Of a DNA stretch of 33,924 nucleotides, positions 14,713-23,758 are shown one piece after another. The stretch comes from Hydrogenophaga sp. (lineage in GTDB: Bacteria; Pseudomonadota; Gammaproteobacteria; Burkholderiales; Burkholderiaceae_C). Below the pieces are notes generated by a model. That model was given only the letters and a program-made list of their open reading frames with translations, searched no databases and was not told the origin of the DNA. How positions within the stretch are numbered: the first letter of the stretch is position 1; every line of letters starts with the position of its first letter. The position numbers and the translations under genes were made by a program. The DNA is taken from positions 1 through 33,924 of the forward strand of contig JAEUOT010000004.1 in the NCBI GenBank assembly GCA_016790705.1, read 5' to 3'.

Positions 14713-15456
14713 ATGCCCCATTCCGACCTCGACCCCGACCACCCGGACGTGCTGGTGTTGCAGCACCTGCTCGAAGACGGCCCCGGCCACCTGGGCGCGT
14801 GGCTGGACGCCGAGGGCGTTCGCTGGCGCCTGTGTTGCACCGAAGCGGGTGATGCCTACCCGGCGTCGGTGCGCGGCTACAAGGGGCTCGCGGTGTTGGG
14901 CGGCGCCTGGAGCGCCAACGACGACCGGCCCTCGCTGCGCCAGGCCGAAGCGCTGATCCGCGAGGCCGATGCGCTGGGCATGCCGGTGATCGGTCACTGC
15001 CTGGGCGGACAGCTCATGGCACGCGCCTTCGGTGGCCGGGTGCGGACGCTGGACGTGCCGGAGATCGGCTGGCTGCCGATGCGCCACAGCGGCAGCGCGG
15101 CGGCGCGGGCGTGGCTGGGAGAAGCGACGGAAGCGGTGGTCTACCAGTGGCACTACGACAGCTTCGTCGAATTGCCGCCGGGCGCCGAGCTCATTGCCGG
15201 ATCGGCGGCCTGCCCGCACCAGGCCTTCGTGCTGCGCCAGCACCTGGCGATGCAGTTCCACATCGAGATTACCGAGCGCAAGGTGGACGACTGGATCTCG
15301 GTGCCGGGAGACAGTTACGGACCCGCCTGCCGGATGCATCCGCAGACGGTGCAGACGCCTGAAGCGATGCGGGCCGGCACCCAGCAGCACCTGGCCGCCA
15401 GCACCGCACTGGCCGAGCACATCTACGGCCGCTGGCGCGAGCGCTGGCTGCGCTGA
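14713..15456 (+). CDS. Class I glutamine amidotransferase family protein
   Basis: A 247-residue stand-alone GATase1 domain, related to the GMP synthase-type glutaminase fold. The nucleophile elbow is GHCLGGQ with C96, and the rest of the triad is H183 and E185 in QFHIEITERK. KGLAVLGGAWSAND is the usual second-strand region. Such proteins hydrolyse gamma-glutamyl compounds or transfer ammonia; the partner is unknown. The ATG at 14713 is chosen from homologue length. It follows the crotonase gene by 74 bp in the same direction, so co-transcription is possible but not certain. Confidence 0.85.
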   Translation: MPHSDLDPDHPDVLVLQHLLEDGPGHLGAWLDAEGVRWRLCCTEAGDAYPASVRGYKGLAVLGGAWSANDDRPSLRQAEALIREADALGMPVIGHCLGGQLMARAFGGRVRTLDVPEIGWLPMRHSGSAAARAWLGEATEAVVYQWHYDSFVELPPGAELIAGSAACPHQAFVLRQHLAMQFHIEITERKVDDWISVPGDSYGPACRMHPQTVQTPEAMRAGTQQHLAASTALAEHIYGRWRERWLR

Positions 15457-15470
15457 AGCGGCGAAAACGC

Positions 15471-15905
15471 TCAGGCCAGACCGGCCGGCAGTCCGTCTCG
15501 CGGGATCGGGCGCGACTTGCCTTCGTGGTCGATCGCCACGTAGGTCAGGCTGGCCTCGGTCACCTTGACGTACTGGCCCTGGGCCGAGAAGCGTTCGGCG
15601 AACACCTCGACCTGCACCGTGATCGAGGTGTTGCCGACGCGGGTGACATGCGAATAGAAGCTCAGGATGTCGCCCACCCGCACCGGCTGCTTGAAGATGA
15701 ACTGGTTGACCGCCACGGTCGCCATGCGGCCTTTGACATAGCGCGCCGGCAGCACGGCGCCGGCCAGGTCGACCTGGGCCATGACCCAGCCGCCGAAGAT
15801 GTCGCCGTTGCCGTTGGTGTCGGCCGGCATCGGAATGACCTTGAGCACAAGCTCGCGGCCTTCGGGGAGATCGGTGTGGGGGCGGGGGCTTGATTCGGTG
15901 GACAT
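15471..15905 (-). CDS. Acyl-CoA thioesterase, YciA-like hotdog fold
   Basis: A 144-residue single-hotdog thioesterase that hydrolyses acyl-CoA to acid and CoA. VIPMPADTNGNGDIFGGWVMAQVDLAGA (from about residue 24) is the conserved YciA/acyl-CoA hydrolase motif, with D35 the likely catalytic aspartate. It is followed by VNQFIFKQPVRVGDILSFYSHVTRVG. The start is set at the ATG at 15905 (MSTESS); the frame extends to 15941 without homology. It converges on the amidotransferase gene (14 bp apart) and diverges from the ABC exporter with about 38 bp between, so the two share a very short promoter region. Confidence 0.9.
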   Translation of the reverse strand: MSTESSPRPHTDLPEGRELVLKVIPMPADTNGNGDIFGGWVMAQVDLAGAVLPARYVKGRMATVAVNQFIFKQPVRVGDILSFYSHVTRVGNTSITVQVEVFAERFSAQGQYVKVTEASLTYVAIDHEGKSRPIPRDGLPAGLA

Positions 15906-15943
15906 GGGCACAATCTGTGACAACTCTTCCCCGATTGTCACGC

Positions 15944-17767
15944 ATGCGCTCCTCGTCCGTCTCCCGGGCCGCCTATCCCGTGCCCGCCCCCAGCGATCCT
16001 TCAGCCCAGCGTTCGGATTGGGCGACGCTGCGCCGCCTGTTCCCCTATCTCTGGCAATACAAGTGGCGGGTGATCGCGGCGCTGAGCTTCATGGTGGCCG
16101 CCAAGGCCGCCAACGTGGGCGTGCCGCTGCTGCTCAAGCAACTGGTCGATGCGATGAGCATCCCGCCGGGCAGCACGGCGGCGCTGCTGGTGGTGCCGCT
16201 GGGCCTGATCGTCGCCTATGGCCTGCTGCGCCTGTCGACCAGCGTGTTCACCGAGTTGCGCGAGCTGGTGTTCGCCAAGGCCACCGAAGGTGCGACGCGC
16301 TCGATCGCGCTGCAGGTCTTCGAGCATCTGCACGCGCTGTCGCTGCGCTTCCACCTGGAGCGCCAGACAGGTGGCATGACGCGCGACATCGAGCGTGGCA
16401 CGCGCGGCGTGCAGTCGCTGATCTCCTACTCGCTCTACAGCATCTTTCCGACCCTGATCGAGGTGGCTTTCGTGCTCACGCTGCTGGGCACGAAATTCGA
16501 CATGGGCTATGTCTGGATCACGCTGACGGCACTGGTGCTCTACATCTTCTTCACGGTCACGGTCACCGAGTGGCGGACCAAGTTCCGGCGCGAGATGAAC
16601 GAGCTCGAGTCGACCAGCCAGAGCAAGGCCATCGACTCACTGCTCAACTACGAGACCGTCAAGTATTTCAACAACGAGGCCTTCGAGGCGCGTCGCTATG
16701 ACGAGGCCCTGGAGCGGCTGCGCAAGGCCCGCATCCGCAGCCAGAGCACGCTGTCCCTGCTCAACACGGGACAGCAGCTCATCATCGCCGTGGCCCTGGT
16801 GCTGATGCTCTGGCGTGCGACCCAGGGGGTCGCCGACGGCCACATGACGCTGGGCGATCTGGTGATGGTCAACGCCTTCATGATCCAGCTCTACATCCCG
16901 CTGGGTTTCCTGGGTGTGCTCTACCGCGAGATCAAGCAGAGCCTGACCGATCTGGACAAGATGTTCGCGCTGCTGGAGAAGGAGCGCGAAATCGCCGACC
17001 AGCCCGGCGCCCGGCCGCTGCAACTCGACGGCCCGCCCTCGGTGAAGTTCGAGAACGTGCGCTTCTCGTACGAGCCGGCGCGCGAGATCCTGCACGGCAT
17101 CAGCTTCGAGGTGCCGGCGGGCAAGACGGTGGCGGTGGTCGGTCCCTCGGGCTCGGGCAAGAGCACGCTCGCGCGCCTGCTCTACCGTTTCTACGACACC
17201 TCCGACGGATCGATCCTCATCAACGGCCAGGACATCCGCCAGGTCACGCAATCCAGCGTGCGCCAGGCCATCGGCATCGTGCCGCAGGACACGGTGCTGT
17301 TCAACGACAGCATCGAATACAACATCCTCTACGGCCGGCCGGACGCGGGGCACGACGCGGCGGTGGAGGCCGCGAAGGCGGCCCACATCCACACCTTCAT
17401 CGAGAAGCTGCCCAAGGGCTACGCGACGACGGTGGGCGAGCGTGGACTCAAGCTGTCAGGCGGCGAGAAGCAGCGGGTGGCGATTGCGCGCACGCTGCTG
17501 AAGAACCCGCCGATCGTGATCTTCGACGAGGCCACCTCGGCGCTGGACTCGGCCAACGAGCGTGCGATCCAGACCGAGCTCAAGAGCGCGGCGCGCAACA
17601 AGACCTCGCTGGTGATCGCGCACCGGCTCTCGACGGTGGTCGACGCGCACGAGATCCTGGTGCTGGTCCACGGCGAGATCGTCGAGCGCGGCACGCACGC
17701 CCAACTGGTGGCCCTGGGCGGCACCTACGCCGGCATGTGGGCGCTGCAGCAGTCGGGCGCTGAGTAG
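15944..17767 (+). CDS. Atm1-type ABC exporter (fused permease-ATPase)
   Basis: A 607-residue half-transporter. An N-terminal membrane domain of six helices (about 40-320) is followed by an ATPase domain (about 350-600). The membrane part carries family features such as ALQVFEHLHALSLRFHLERQTGGMTRDIERGT, AIDSLLNYETVKYFNNE and FMIQLYIPLGFLGVLYREIKQSLTDLDKMF, typical of the mitochondrial Atm1/ABCB7 group. Walker A is GPSGSGKST (near 399), the signature LSGGEKQR (near 504), Walker B IVIFDEATSALD, and the switch histidine IAHRL. Relatives export glutathione-linked metal or sulfur compounds; the substrate here is not known. The ATG at 15944 is preferred over in-frame upstream codons that lack homology. 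Confidence 0.93.
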   Translation: MRSSSVSRAAYPVPAPSDPSAQRSDWATLRRLFPYLWQYKWRVIAALSFMVAAKAANVGVPLLLKQLVDAMSIPPGSTAALLVVPLGLIVAYGLLRLSTSVFTELRELVFAKATEGATRSIALQVFEHLHALSLRFHLERQTGGMTRDIERGTRGVQSLISYSLYSIFPTLIEVAFVLTLLGTKFDMGYVWITLTALVLYIFFTVTVTEWRTKFRREMNELESTSQSKAIDSLLNYETVKYFNNEAFEARRYDEALERLRKARIRSQSTLSLLNTGQQLIIAVALVLMLWRATQGVADGHMTLGDLVMVNAFMIQLYIPLGFLGVLYREIKQSLTDLDKMFALLEKEREIADQPGARPLQLDGPPSVKFENVRFSYEPAREILHGISFEVPAGKTVAVVGPSGSGKSTLARLLYRFYDTSDGSILINGQDIRQVTQSSVRQAIGIVPQDTVLFNDSIEYNILYGRPDAGHDAAVEAAKAAHIHTFIEKLPKGYATTVGERGLKLSGGEKQRVAIARTLLKNPPIVIFDEATSALDSANERAIQTELKSAARNKTSLVIAHRLSTVVDAHEILVLVHGEIVERGTHAQLVALGGTYAGMWALQQSGAE

Positions 17768-17794
17768 GCCCACCCCCGCCGCGGTGTTTGCTGG

Positions 17795-19354
17795 TCAAAC
17801 AGCCTTGGCTATCCTCATGTCTCCGGTGCTCTCGTACCGGCTGTGCCAGCTCAGCGCTTCTTCCAGCAGGTGCGGCGTGTGCATGCCGGCATGGCCGGCC
17901 TTCGCGTTGGCCTCGCTGCGCTCGACGTAATCCAGCAGCGCAGGCCGGAAGTCCGGGTGGGCGCAGCGTTCGATGATCAGGCGCGAGCGCTGGCGCGGCG
18001 ACAGGCCGCGCAGGTCGGCCAGGCCCTGTTCGGTCACGACGATCTGCACGTCGTGTTCGGTGTGGTCCACGTGGCTGACCATGGGCACGATGCAACTGAT
18101 GCTGCCGCCCTTGGCGGTGGAAGGCGTCATGAAGATCGAGATGTAGGCGTTGCGGGCAAAGTCGCCCGAGCCGCCGATGCCGTTCATGATGCGCGTGCCC
18201 ATCACGTGGGTCGAGTTCACGTTGCCGTAGAGGTCGGCCTCGATCATGCCGTTCATGGCGATCAGGCCCAGGCGGCGGATCACCTCGGGGTGGTTGCTGA
18301 TCTCCTGCGGGCGCAGCACGATGCGCTCGCGGTAGAAGTCCAGGTTCTCGTTGAACTCCTTCATCACCTCGCTGGAGAGCGAGATGGCGGTCGACGAAGC
18401 CATGCGCATCTTGCCGCTCTTGAGCAGGGCCAGCATGCCGTCCTGCAGCACCTCGGTGTAACCCTGCAGGCCGGTGAAGGGGCCGTCGTTCAGGCTTTCC
18501 AGCACCGCGTTGGCGATGTTGCCCACGCCGGACTGCAGCGGCAGCAGGTCTTCGGGCAGTCGGCCCTGTTTCACCTCGTTCCGGAAGAAGTCCATCAGGT
18601 GGCCGGCGATGCGGCGCGAGGCCTCATCGGGGGCCGAGAAGCGGGTGTCGCGGTCGGGCAGATCGGTCTCGACGACCGCGATCACCTTGGCGGGGTCGCA
18701 GTGCAGGTACGGCGTGCCGATGCGGTCGCCGGCATCGGTCATCGGGATCGGCTTGCGGTGCGGCGGGCGCTCGGTGCCGTAGTAGATGTCGTGCATGCCT
18801 TCCAGCGCCAGCGGGTGGCCGTGGTTCACCTCCAGGATCACCTTGTCGGCCTGGTCCAGCCAGGTCTTGTTGTTGCCCACCGAGGTGGCCGGAATCAGTC
18901 GCCCGTCTTCCAGGATGCCGGCGACCTCGATCACCGCCACGTTGAGCTTGCCCAGGAAGCCGAACCACACGTACTGCGCGACGTGCGAGAGGTGGATGTC
19001 GGTGTAGGCCATGTCGCCGGCGTTGATGCGGGCGCGGCAGGTCGGGTCGGACTGGTAGGGCAGGCGCATGTCCATGCCGCCGACCTTGGCCAGCGCGCCA
19101 TCCAGCTCGGGCGCGGTCGAGGCGCCGGTCCACAGGCCGATGCTGAAGGGCTGGCCGGCGTCGTGTTGCGCCTGGATGCGCTGCGCCAGCGCCAGCGGCA
19201 CCGCCTTGGGGTAGCCGGCGCCGGTGAAACCGCTCATGCCGACGTGGTCGCCATGGTGAATGAGGGCGGCGGCCGCGTCGGCCGACATGATTTTCTGGCG
19301 CAGGCCTTCGTGGGCGATGCGGGGCGGGTAGACGGAAGGCGGGTTCTGGGTCAT
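17795..19354 (-). CDS. Acetyl-CoA hydrolase / succinate CoA-transferase family enzyme
   Basis: A 519-residue class I CoA-transferase of the Cat1/AarC (acetyl-CoA hydrolase/transferase) family, which moves CoA between carboxylates such as succinate and acetate. Seen in sequence: HGDHVGMSGFTGAGYPKAVP (about 34-53), GVGNIANAVLESL (277-288), GYTEVLQDGML with E301 at the position of the catalytic glutamate of AarC, and NGIGGSGDFARNAYISIF, the oxyanion-loop region. The C-terminal part has DVQIVVTEQGLADLRGLSPRQR. It faces a divergent LysR gene across 128 bp containing the palindrome CTAGGGTTTACCCTAG, a likely control point. Whether it uses acetate or propionate cannot be told. Confidence 0.92.
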   Translation of the reverse strand: MTQNPPSVYPPRIAHEGLRQKIMSADAAAALIHHGDHVGMSGFTGAGYPKAVPLALAQRIQAQHDAGQPFSIGLWTGASTAPELDGALAKVGGMDMRLPYQSDPTCRARINAGDMAYTDIHLSHVAQYVWFGFLGKLNVAVIEVAGILEDGRLIPATSVGNNKTWLDQADKVILEVNHGHPLALEGMHDIYYGTERPPHRKPIPMTDAGDRIGTPYLHCDPAKVIAVVETDLPDRDTRFSAPDEASRRIAGHLMDFFRNEVKQGRLPEDLLPLQSGVGNIANAVLESLNDGPFTGLQGYTEVLQDGMLALLKSGKMRMASSTAISLSSEVMKEFNENLDFYRERIVLRPQEISNHPEVIRRLGLIAMNGMIEADLYGNVNSTHVMGTRIMNGIGGSGDFARNAYISIFMTPSTAKGGSISCIVPMVSHVDHTEHDVQIVVTEQGLADLRGLSPRQRSRLIIERCAHPDFRPALLDYVERSEANAKAGHAGMHTPHLLEEALSWHSRYESTGDMRIAKAV

Positions 19355-19374
19355 GGAAGTCTGTCGGGGTGATG

Positions 19375-19390
19375 CTAGGGTTTACCCTAG
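19375..19390. promoter_or_regulatory. Palindromic operator candidate CTAGGGTTTACCCTAG
   Basis: A perfect 6-bp inverted repeat (CTAGGG, CCCTAG) with a 4-bp spacer lies 21 bp before the CoA-transferase start codon, in the gap shared with the divergent LysR gene. Position and symmetry suit a regulator-binding site; which protein binds is inference. Confidence 0.5.
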
Positions 19391-19482
19391 GTTTTCTCTA
19401 TCGTAACGGAAGCGTGGCGCTGCCAATCCCCGGAAAAGCAGGGGGGGGCGGGGCTCATGCACGGCGCGCATAATCCGCCGCC

Positions 19483-20406
19483 ATGGAAACCAAGTGGCTG
19501 GAAGATTTCGTGAGCCTGGCCGAGACGCGCAGCTTCAGCCGCTCGGCCCAGTTGCGCCATGTCACGCAACCCGCGTTCTCGCGCCGCATCCAGTCGCTCG
19601 AAGCCTGGGCCGGCACCGATCTGGTGGACCGCTCGTCCTACCCCACGCGCCTGACCCCCGCAGGCCAGACCCTGTACGACCAGTCGATCGAGATCCTGCA
19701 GACCCTGCAGAGCACCCGCGGCATGCTGCGGGCCCACACCGCAGCCGCCCAGGACGTGATCGAGTTTGCGGTGCCGCACACGCTGGCCTTCACCTTCTTC
19801 CCCTCCTGGCTGTCGGGCCTTCGGGAGACCTGTGGTCCGATCAAGAGCCGGCTGATGGCGATGAACGTGCACGACGCGGTGATGCGTCTGGTCGAAGGCA
19901 GTTGCGACCTGCTGATCGCCTATCACCACGCCTCACAGCCGATCCAGTTGGACGCGGCGCGCTACGAGATGCTGCCGCTGGGCCGCGAACTGCTCTCGCC
20001 CTACGTCAAGCCCAACGACCAGGGCGAGCCGCTGTACCGCTTGCCGGGCACACCGTCGCATCCGCTGCCGTACCTGGCCTACGCGCCCGGTGCCTACATG
20101 GGCCGGGCGGTCGAGCAGGTGCTCAAGCAGAGCGCGGCGCCCGTGCATCTGGACCGCTTCTACGAAACCGACATGTCCGAAGGCCTGAAGGCCATGGCGC
20201 TCGAAGGCCACGGCATCGCCTTCCTGCCGGCCAGCGCCGTGCGGCGCGAACTGCGCAGCAAGCGGCTGGTCAGCGCCGGCGAGGGCTTTGACACCACGCT
20301 GGACATCCGCATCTACCGCGAGCGCCCGGGCACCCGCAAGGCCAAGGGTTCGGTGGACGCGTTCTGGAACGATCTGGAGCGCCACTTGGCGACCCACGCG
20401 AAGTAG
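19483..20406 (+). CDS. LysR-family transcriptional regulator
   Basis: A 307-residue LysR regulator. The N-terminal winged helix-turn-helix (about 2-60) reads WLEDFVSLAETRSFSRSAQLRHVTQPAFSRRIQSLEAWAGTDLVDR, followed by a linker helix and a periplasmic-binding-like effector domain (about 90-300). It is divergent from the CoA-transferase gene, the usual arrangement when a LysR protein controls its neighbour. It also precedes pyrC by 27 bp, with no evident functional tie. The ATG lacks a strong Shine-Dalgarno, but the family start aligns. Confidence 0.92.
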   Translation: METKWLEDFVSLAETRSFSRSAQLRHVTQPAFSRRIQSLEAWAGTDLVDRSSYPTRLTPAGQTLYDQSIEILQTLQSTRGMLRAHTAAAQDVIEFAVPHTLAFTFFPSWLSGLRETCGPIKSRLMAMNVHDAVMRLVEGSCDLLIAYHHASQPIQLDAARYEMLPLGRELLSPYVKPNDQGEPLYRLPGTPSHPLPYLAYAPGAYMGRAVEQVLKQSAAPVHLDRFYETDMSEGLKAMALEGHGIAFLPASAVRRELRSKRLVSAGEGFDTTLDIRIYRERPGTRKAKGSVDAFWNDLERHLATHAK

Positions 20407-20433
20407 GACGCCCCGGGGTGGGAAAATCGGCGC

Positions 20434-21474
20434 ATGAACGCACCGACCACCCTCACGATCACCCGCCCCGACGACTGGCACCTGCACGTGCGCGACGGCG
20501 CCGCTCTGAACGCCGTCGTCCCCCACACCGCTGCGCAGTTCGGCCGCGCGATCATCATGCCCAACCTCAAGCCGCCGGTGACCACCGCGGCCCAGGCCAC
20601 GGCTTACGCCGACCGCATCCGCGCCGCCGTGCCCGCGGGCGTGGCCTTCGAGCCGCTGATGACCCTGTACCTGACCGACAACCTCCCGGCCGACGAGATC
20701 GCCCGGGCGAAGGACGCCGGCGTGGTGGCCTGCAAGCTCTACCCGGCCGGTGCCACCACCAACAGCGACGCGGGCGTGACCGACATCCGCAAGACCTACA
20801 AGACGCTGGAAGCCATGCAGAAAGCGGGGCTGCTGCTGCTGGTACACGGCGAAGTGACCAGCCCCGACATCGACCTGTTCGACCGCGAGGCGGTGTTCAT
20901 CGAGCAGCAGCTCGAACCGCTGCGCAAGGACTTCCCGGGCCTGAAGATCGTGATGGAGCACATCACGACCAAGGAAGCGGCGCAGTACGTGGACGAGGCG
21001 GACGACAAGCTCGGCGCGACCATCACCGCCCACCACCTGCTCTACAACCGCAACGCCATCTTCACCGGCGGCATCCGCCCGCATTACTACTGCCTGCCGG
21101 TGCTCAAGCGCGAGCTGCACCGCCGGGCCCTGGTGGCCGCAGCGATCAGCGGCAACCCGAAGTTCTTCCTCGGCACCGACAGCGCGCCGCACCCGGCGCA
21201 CCTGAAGGAGCACGCCACCGGCTGCGCCGGTTGCTACACCGCCCACGCCGCGATCGAGATGTACGCTGAAGCCTTCGAGGCTGCGGGCGCCCTGGACAAG
21301 CTCGAAGCCTTCGCCAGCTTCAACGGCCCGGCCTTCTACGGCCTGCCGCGCAACAGCGGCACCATCACGCTGCGCAAGGAAAGCTGGACCCCGGCCGGGA
21401 GCTTCGCTTTCGGCGAGGCCGAGCTCAAGCCGCTGCGCTCGGGCGAGGCGCTGCCCTGGAAGCTGGTGGGCTGA
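20434..21474 (+). CDS. pyrC: Dihydroorotase PyrC
   Basis: A 346-residue type II dihydroorotase, which interconverts carbamoyl-aspartate and dihydroorotate in pyrimidine synthesis. The binuclear zinc site is complete: H16 and H18 ([10 protein letters not shown]), K101 as the carboxylated lysine ([19 protein letters not shown]), H138 (LLVHGEV), H176 (MEHITTK) and D249 (LGTDSAPH). Length is that of the E. coli-type enzyme. It is separated from the next gene by 6 bp and is therefore the probable first gene of a three-gene unit with the DUF3025 and glutamine synthetase-like genes. Confidence 0.97.
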   Translation: MNAPTTLTITRPDDWHLHVRDGAALNAVVPHTAAQFGRAIIMPNLKPPVTTAAQATAYADRIRAAVPAGVAFEPLMTLYLTDNLPADEIARAKDAGVVACKLYPAGATTNSDAGVTDIRKTYKTLEAMQKAGLLLLVHGEVTSPDIDLFDREAVFIEQQLEPLRKDFPGLKIVMEHITTKEAAQYVDEADDKLGATITAHHLLYNRNAIFTGGIRPHYYCLPVLKRELHRRALVAAAISGNPKFFLGTDSAPHPAHLKEHATGCAGCYTAHAAIEMYAEAFEAAGALDKLEAFASFNGPAFYGLPRNSGTITLRKESWTPAGSFAFGEAELKPLRSGEALPWKLVG

Positions 21475-21480
21475 TCGGCG

Positions 21481-22263
21481 ATGTGCGCCGTCGGCAAGGC
21501 CGTCGCCGGTTGGCCCGCGCCCGACTGGACGCAGCCATGGAATGCGCCGTTTGCGGCCGATGGCCAGGCCGTGCGCGCCGCCTGTGACGCCGGCATCTCC
21601 CTGCCGAGGGCATTGACGCAGCACCTCGGGGGCGCCGGTCCGTGCTTCGTCCCGCAGGCCGATCTGCCCGAGGGCATGGCCTATGAGCGCTTCATCTTCG
21701 AGCACGGCGCCGTGCCGACGCGCGAGGGCCTGCACGACTTCTTCAACGGACTGGTCTGGGCGCGCTTTCCGGCCACCAAGCGCCTGCTCAACCGCCTGCA
21801 GGCGGCGGAAATCGCGCAGGTGGGTGTGGGCCAGGTGCGCGGGCCGGTGCGCGACGCCATCACGCTGTTCGACGAGAACGCGATCCTGCTGCAGGCGCCG
21901 GATGCCTTGTGGGAGGCCCTCCTCGCGCGGGAGTGGACCCGCCTCTTCGTGGACCTGCGGCCCCTGTGGGCGCAGGCCCGGCTGGTACTGTTCGGCCACG
22001 CGTTGACGGAGAAGCTGGTCTCGCCCTACAAGTCCATCACCGGTCATGTCTACCGCGCGCCCGTGCCCACGGGGCTGGGGGACGACGTGGCGGCCTGGGA
22101 CCGCTGGCTGGCGGCGCGCCTGAGCGTCGCCGAACTGGCCTCCAAACCGTTCACGCCCCTGCCGGTGCTGGGGGTGCCCGGCTGGTGGCCGGCAAACCAG
22201 GACCCTCTCTTCTACGAAGATGCCTCGGTGTTCCGTCCTGTGCGCCTATCCCTGGAAAGCTGA
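21481..22263 (+). CDS. DUF3025 domain-containing protein
   Basis: A 260-residue protein matching the DUF3025 family, common in beta- and gammaproteobacteria. Recognisable parts are AYERFIFEHGAVPTREGLHDFFNGLVWARFPATKRLLNRLQAAEI, RGPVRDAITLFDENAILL and the C-terminal FTPLPVLGVPGWWPANQDPLFYEDASVFRP. The conserved His, Asp and Asn residues suggest an enzyme or ligand site, but no function is established. It starts 6 bp after pyrC and ends 1 bp before the glutamine synthetase-like gene. No signal peptide or membrane segment. Confidence 0.88.
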   Translation: MCAVGKAVAGWPAPDWTQPWNAPFAADGQAVRAACDAGISLPRALTQHLGGAGPCFVPQADLPEGMAYERFIFEHGAVPTREGLHDFFNGLVWARFPATKRLLNRLQAAEIAQVGVGQVRGPVRDAITLFDENAILLQAPDALWEALLAREWTRLFVDLRPLWAQARLVLFGHALTEKLVSPYKSITGHVYRAPVPTGLGDDVAAWDRWLAARLSVAELASKPFTPLPVLGVPGWWPANQDPLFYEDASVFRPVRLSLES

Positions 22264-22264
22264 C

Positions 22265-23650
22265 ATGTCCTCAAACCCATCTCCCTCCTGGTCGCACCTG
22301 AACCTCGGCAACGCCGCCGACCGCGCCACGCTGGCCGCGCATTTCCGCGAGACCGGCGTGCGCGATGTCGAGTGCCTGTTTGCCGACGTGACCGGGTATC
22401 CGCGCGGCAAGCTCATGCCGGCGGCGAGCTTTGCCGGGGGCAACGAGCTGCGCATCTGCCAGGCGATCCCGATGCAGTGCGTGACGGGCGAGTACAGCTA
22501 CGACCCGGTGTTCCCCGACAGCGATCCGGACGTGCGCCTGGTGCCCGACCTCGCGACGCTCAAGCGCTCGCCCTGGGCCAGCGTGCCGCGCTACCTGGCG
22601 GTGCACGATGCCTACGAAATGGACGGCAGCCTGTGCGAGTTCGCGCCGCGCTCGGTGCTGAAGAATGTGGTGGCGCGTTACGCCGCCAAAGGGCTGACCC
22701 CGGTGGTCGCGCCCGAGATCGAGTTCTACCTGACGGCGGCCATGACCGACCCGGCCCAGCCGCTGGCCTCGCCGACCGGCAAGGGTGGCCGGCCCGAGGT
22801 CGGCCAGTCGGCCTTCAGCCTGAATGCGCTGAATGAGCTGGCACCGTTCTGGGACGCTTTCCACGCCGCCATCGACGGCCTGGGCATCCGCGCCGACACC
22901 TGGCTGCACGAGGTGGGCGAGAACCAGTACGAGATCAACCTGCTGCACGGCGACCCGGTGGCGGTGGCCGACCAGGCCTTTCTGTTCAAGACGGCGGCGC
23001 GCGAGATCGCGCTGCAGCACGGGCTCAACGCCGTGTTCATGGCCAAGCCGATTCCCGGCCAGTCGGGCAGTTCGATGCACCTGCACCAGAGCGTGGTGAA
23101 TGCGCAAGGGCGCAATGTGTTCAGCAACGCCGATGGCTCGGCCAGCGAAACGTTCCTGCACTTCATCGGCGGCCTGCAGGCCTACACGTCCGACCTGATG
23201 CTGATCTACGCGCCGACCGTCAACAGCTACCGCCGGTATGTGGTGGGCACGCAGGCGCCGACCAATGTGCAGTGGGGCTACGACAACCGCACCACCGGTC
23301 TGCGCGTGCCGGTCAGCGGTCCGGCCGCGCGCCGGGTCGAGAACCGGCTGGCGGGCGCCGACGCGAATCCTTATCTCGCGATGGCGGCCACGCTGGCGGC
23401 CGGGCTGGCCGGCATCGAGGAGCGGCTGGCGGCGGCCGAACCGGTGACCGGCAACGGCTACGACCAGGCGCGCAGCCTGCCGCGAACCTTTGACACCGCG
23501 CTGGATCAGATGGCGCAGAGCGGGGATGCGGCGCGTTTGCTGGGCGAGCGTTTTGTGCGGGGCTATCTGGCGGTCAAGTCGCTGGAGCATGACCATTTCC
23601 TGCGGGAAGTGACGGCCTGGGAGCGGCGGTTCCTGCTGCCCCAGGTGTGA
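22265..23650 (+). CDS. Glutamine synthetase-family protein (gamma-glutamyl-amine ligase-like)
   Basis: A 461-residue member of the glutamine synthetase superfamily. It has the N-terminal beta-grasp (DVECLFADVTGYPRGKLMP) and the catalytic domain with PEIEFYLT, HEVGENQYEINLLHGDPVAVADQAFLFK and the histidine motif GSSMHLHQSV. The arginine and phosphate-binding region NSYRRYVVGTQAPTNVQWGYDNRTTGLRVP and the glutamate motif RRVENRLAGADANPYLAMAATLAAG follow. Length and the missing adenylylation loop fit PuuA-like gamma-glutamylpolyamine synthetases rather than GlnA. The amine substrate is unknown; no other polyamine degradation gene is adjacent. The ATG at 22265 (MSSNPS) follows the previous stop by 1 bp. 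Confidence 0.88.
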   Translation: MSSNPSPSWSHLNLGNAADRATLAAHFRETGVRDVECLFADVTGYPRGKLMPAASFAGGNELRICQAIPMQCVTGEYSYDPVFPDSDPDVRLVPDLATLKRSPWASVPRYLAVHDAYEMDGSLCEFAPRSVLKNVVARYAAKGLTPVVAPEIEFYLTAAMTDPAQPLASPTGKGGRPEVGQSAFSLNALNELAPFWDAFHAAIDGLGIRADTWLHEVGENQYEINLLHGDPVAVADQAFLFKTAAREIALQHGLNAVFMAKPIPGQSGSSMHLHQSVVNAQGRNVFSNADGSASETFLHFIGGLQAYTSDLMLIYAPTVNSYRRYVVGTQAPTNVQWGYDNRTTGLRVPVSGPAARRVENRLAGADANPYLAMAATLAAGLAGIEERLAAAEPVTGNGYDQARSLPRTFDTALDQMAQSGDAARLLGERFVRGYLAVKSLEHDHFLREVTAWERRFLLPQV

Positions 23651-23655
23651 AGTGA

Positions 23656-23730
23656 GGCCCCCACGCTCCGCCGCTGCGCGGGTCGCTGCCCCCCGAGGGG
23701 GCTGATCCGGCTTGGGGCGGCCCGGCGCCG
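23656..23730 (+). repeat. GC-rich intergenic repeat, copy 1
   Basis: This copy begins CCCCCACGCTCCGCCGCTGC and continues with GGTCGCTGCC, CCCGAGGGGGC and a GGGGCGGCCCGG tail. It matches copy 3 (32222-32299) base for base over most of its length. Short inverted C-run and G-run blocks make it REP-like. It lies just after the glutamine synthetase-like gene. Confidence 0.75.
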
Positions 23731-23758
23731 GATCGTTCGCCCCAGTCCATGACCTCAG

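Noticed and set aside
17785-17801. TGTTTG/CAAACA hairpin as a terminator between the ABC exporter and CoA-transferase genes
   Set aside because: The stem is short and AT-rich, overlaps the CoA-transferase stop codon, and has no T-tract.
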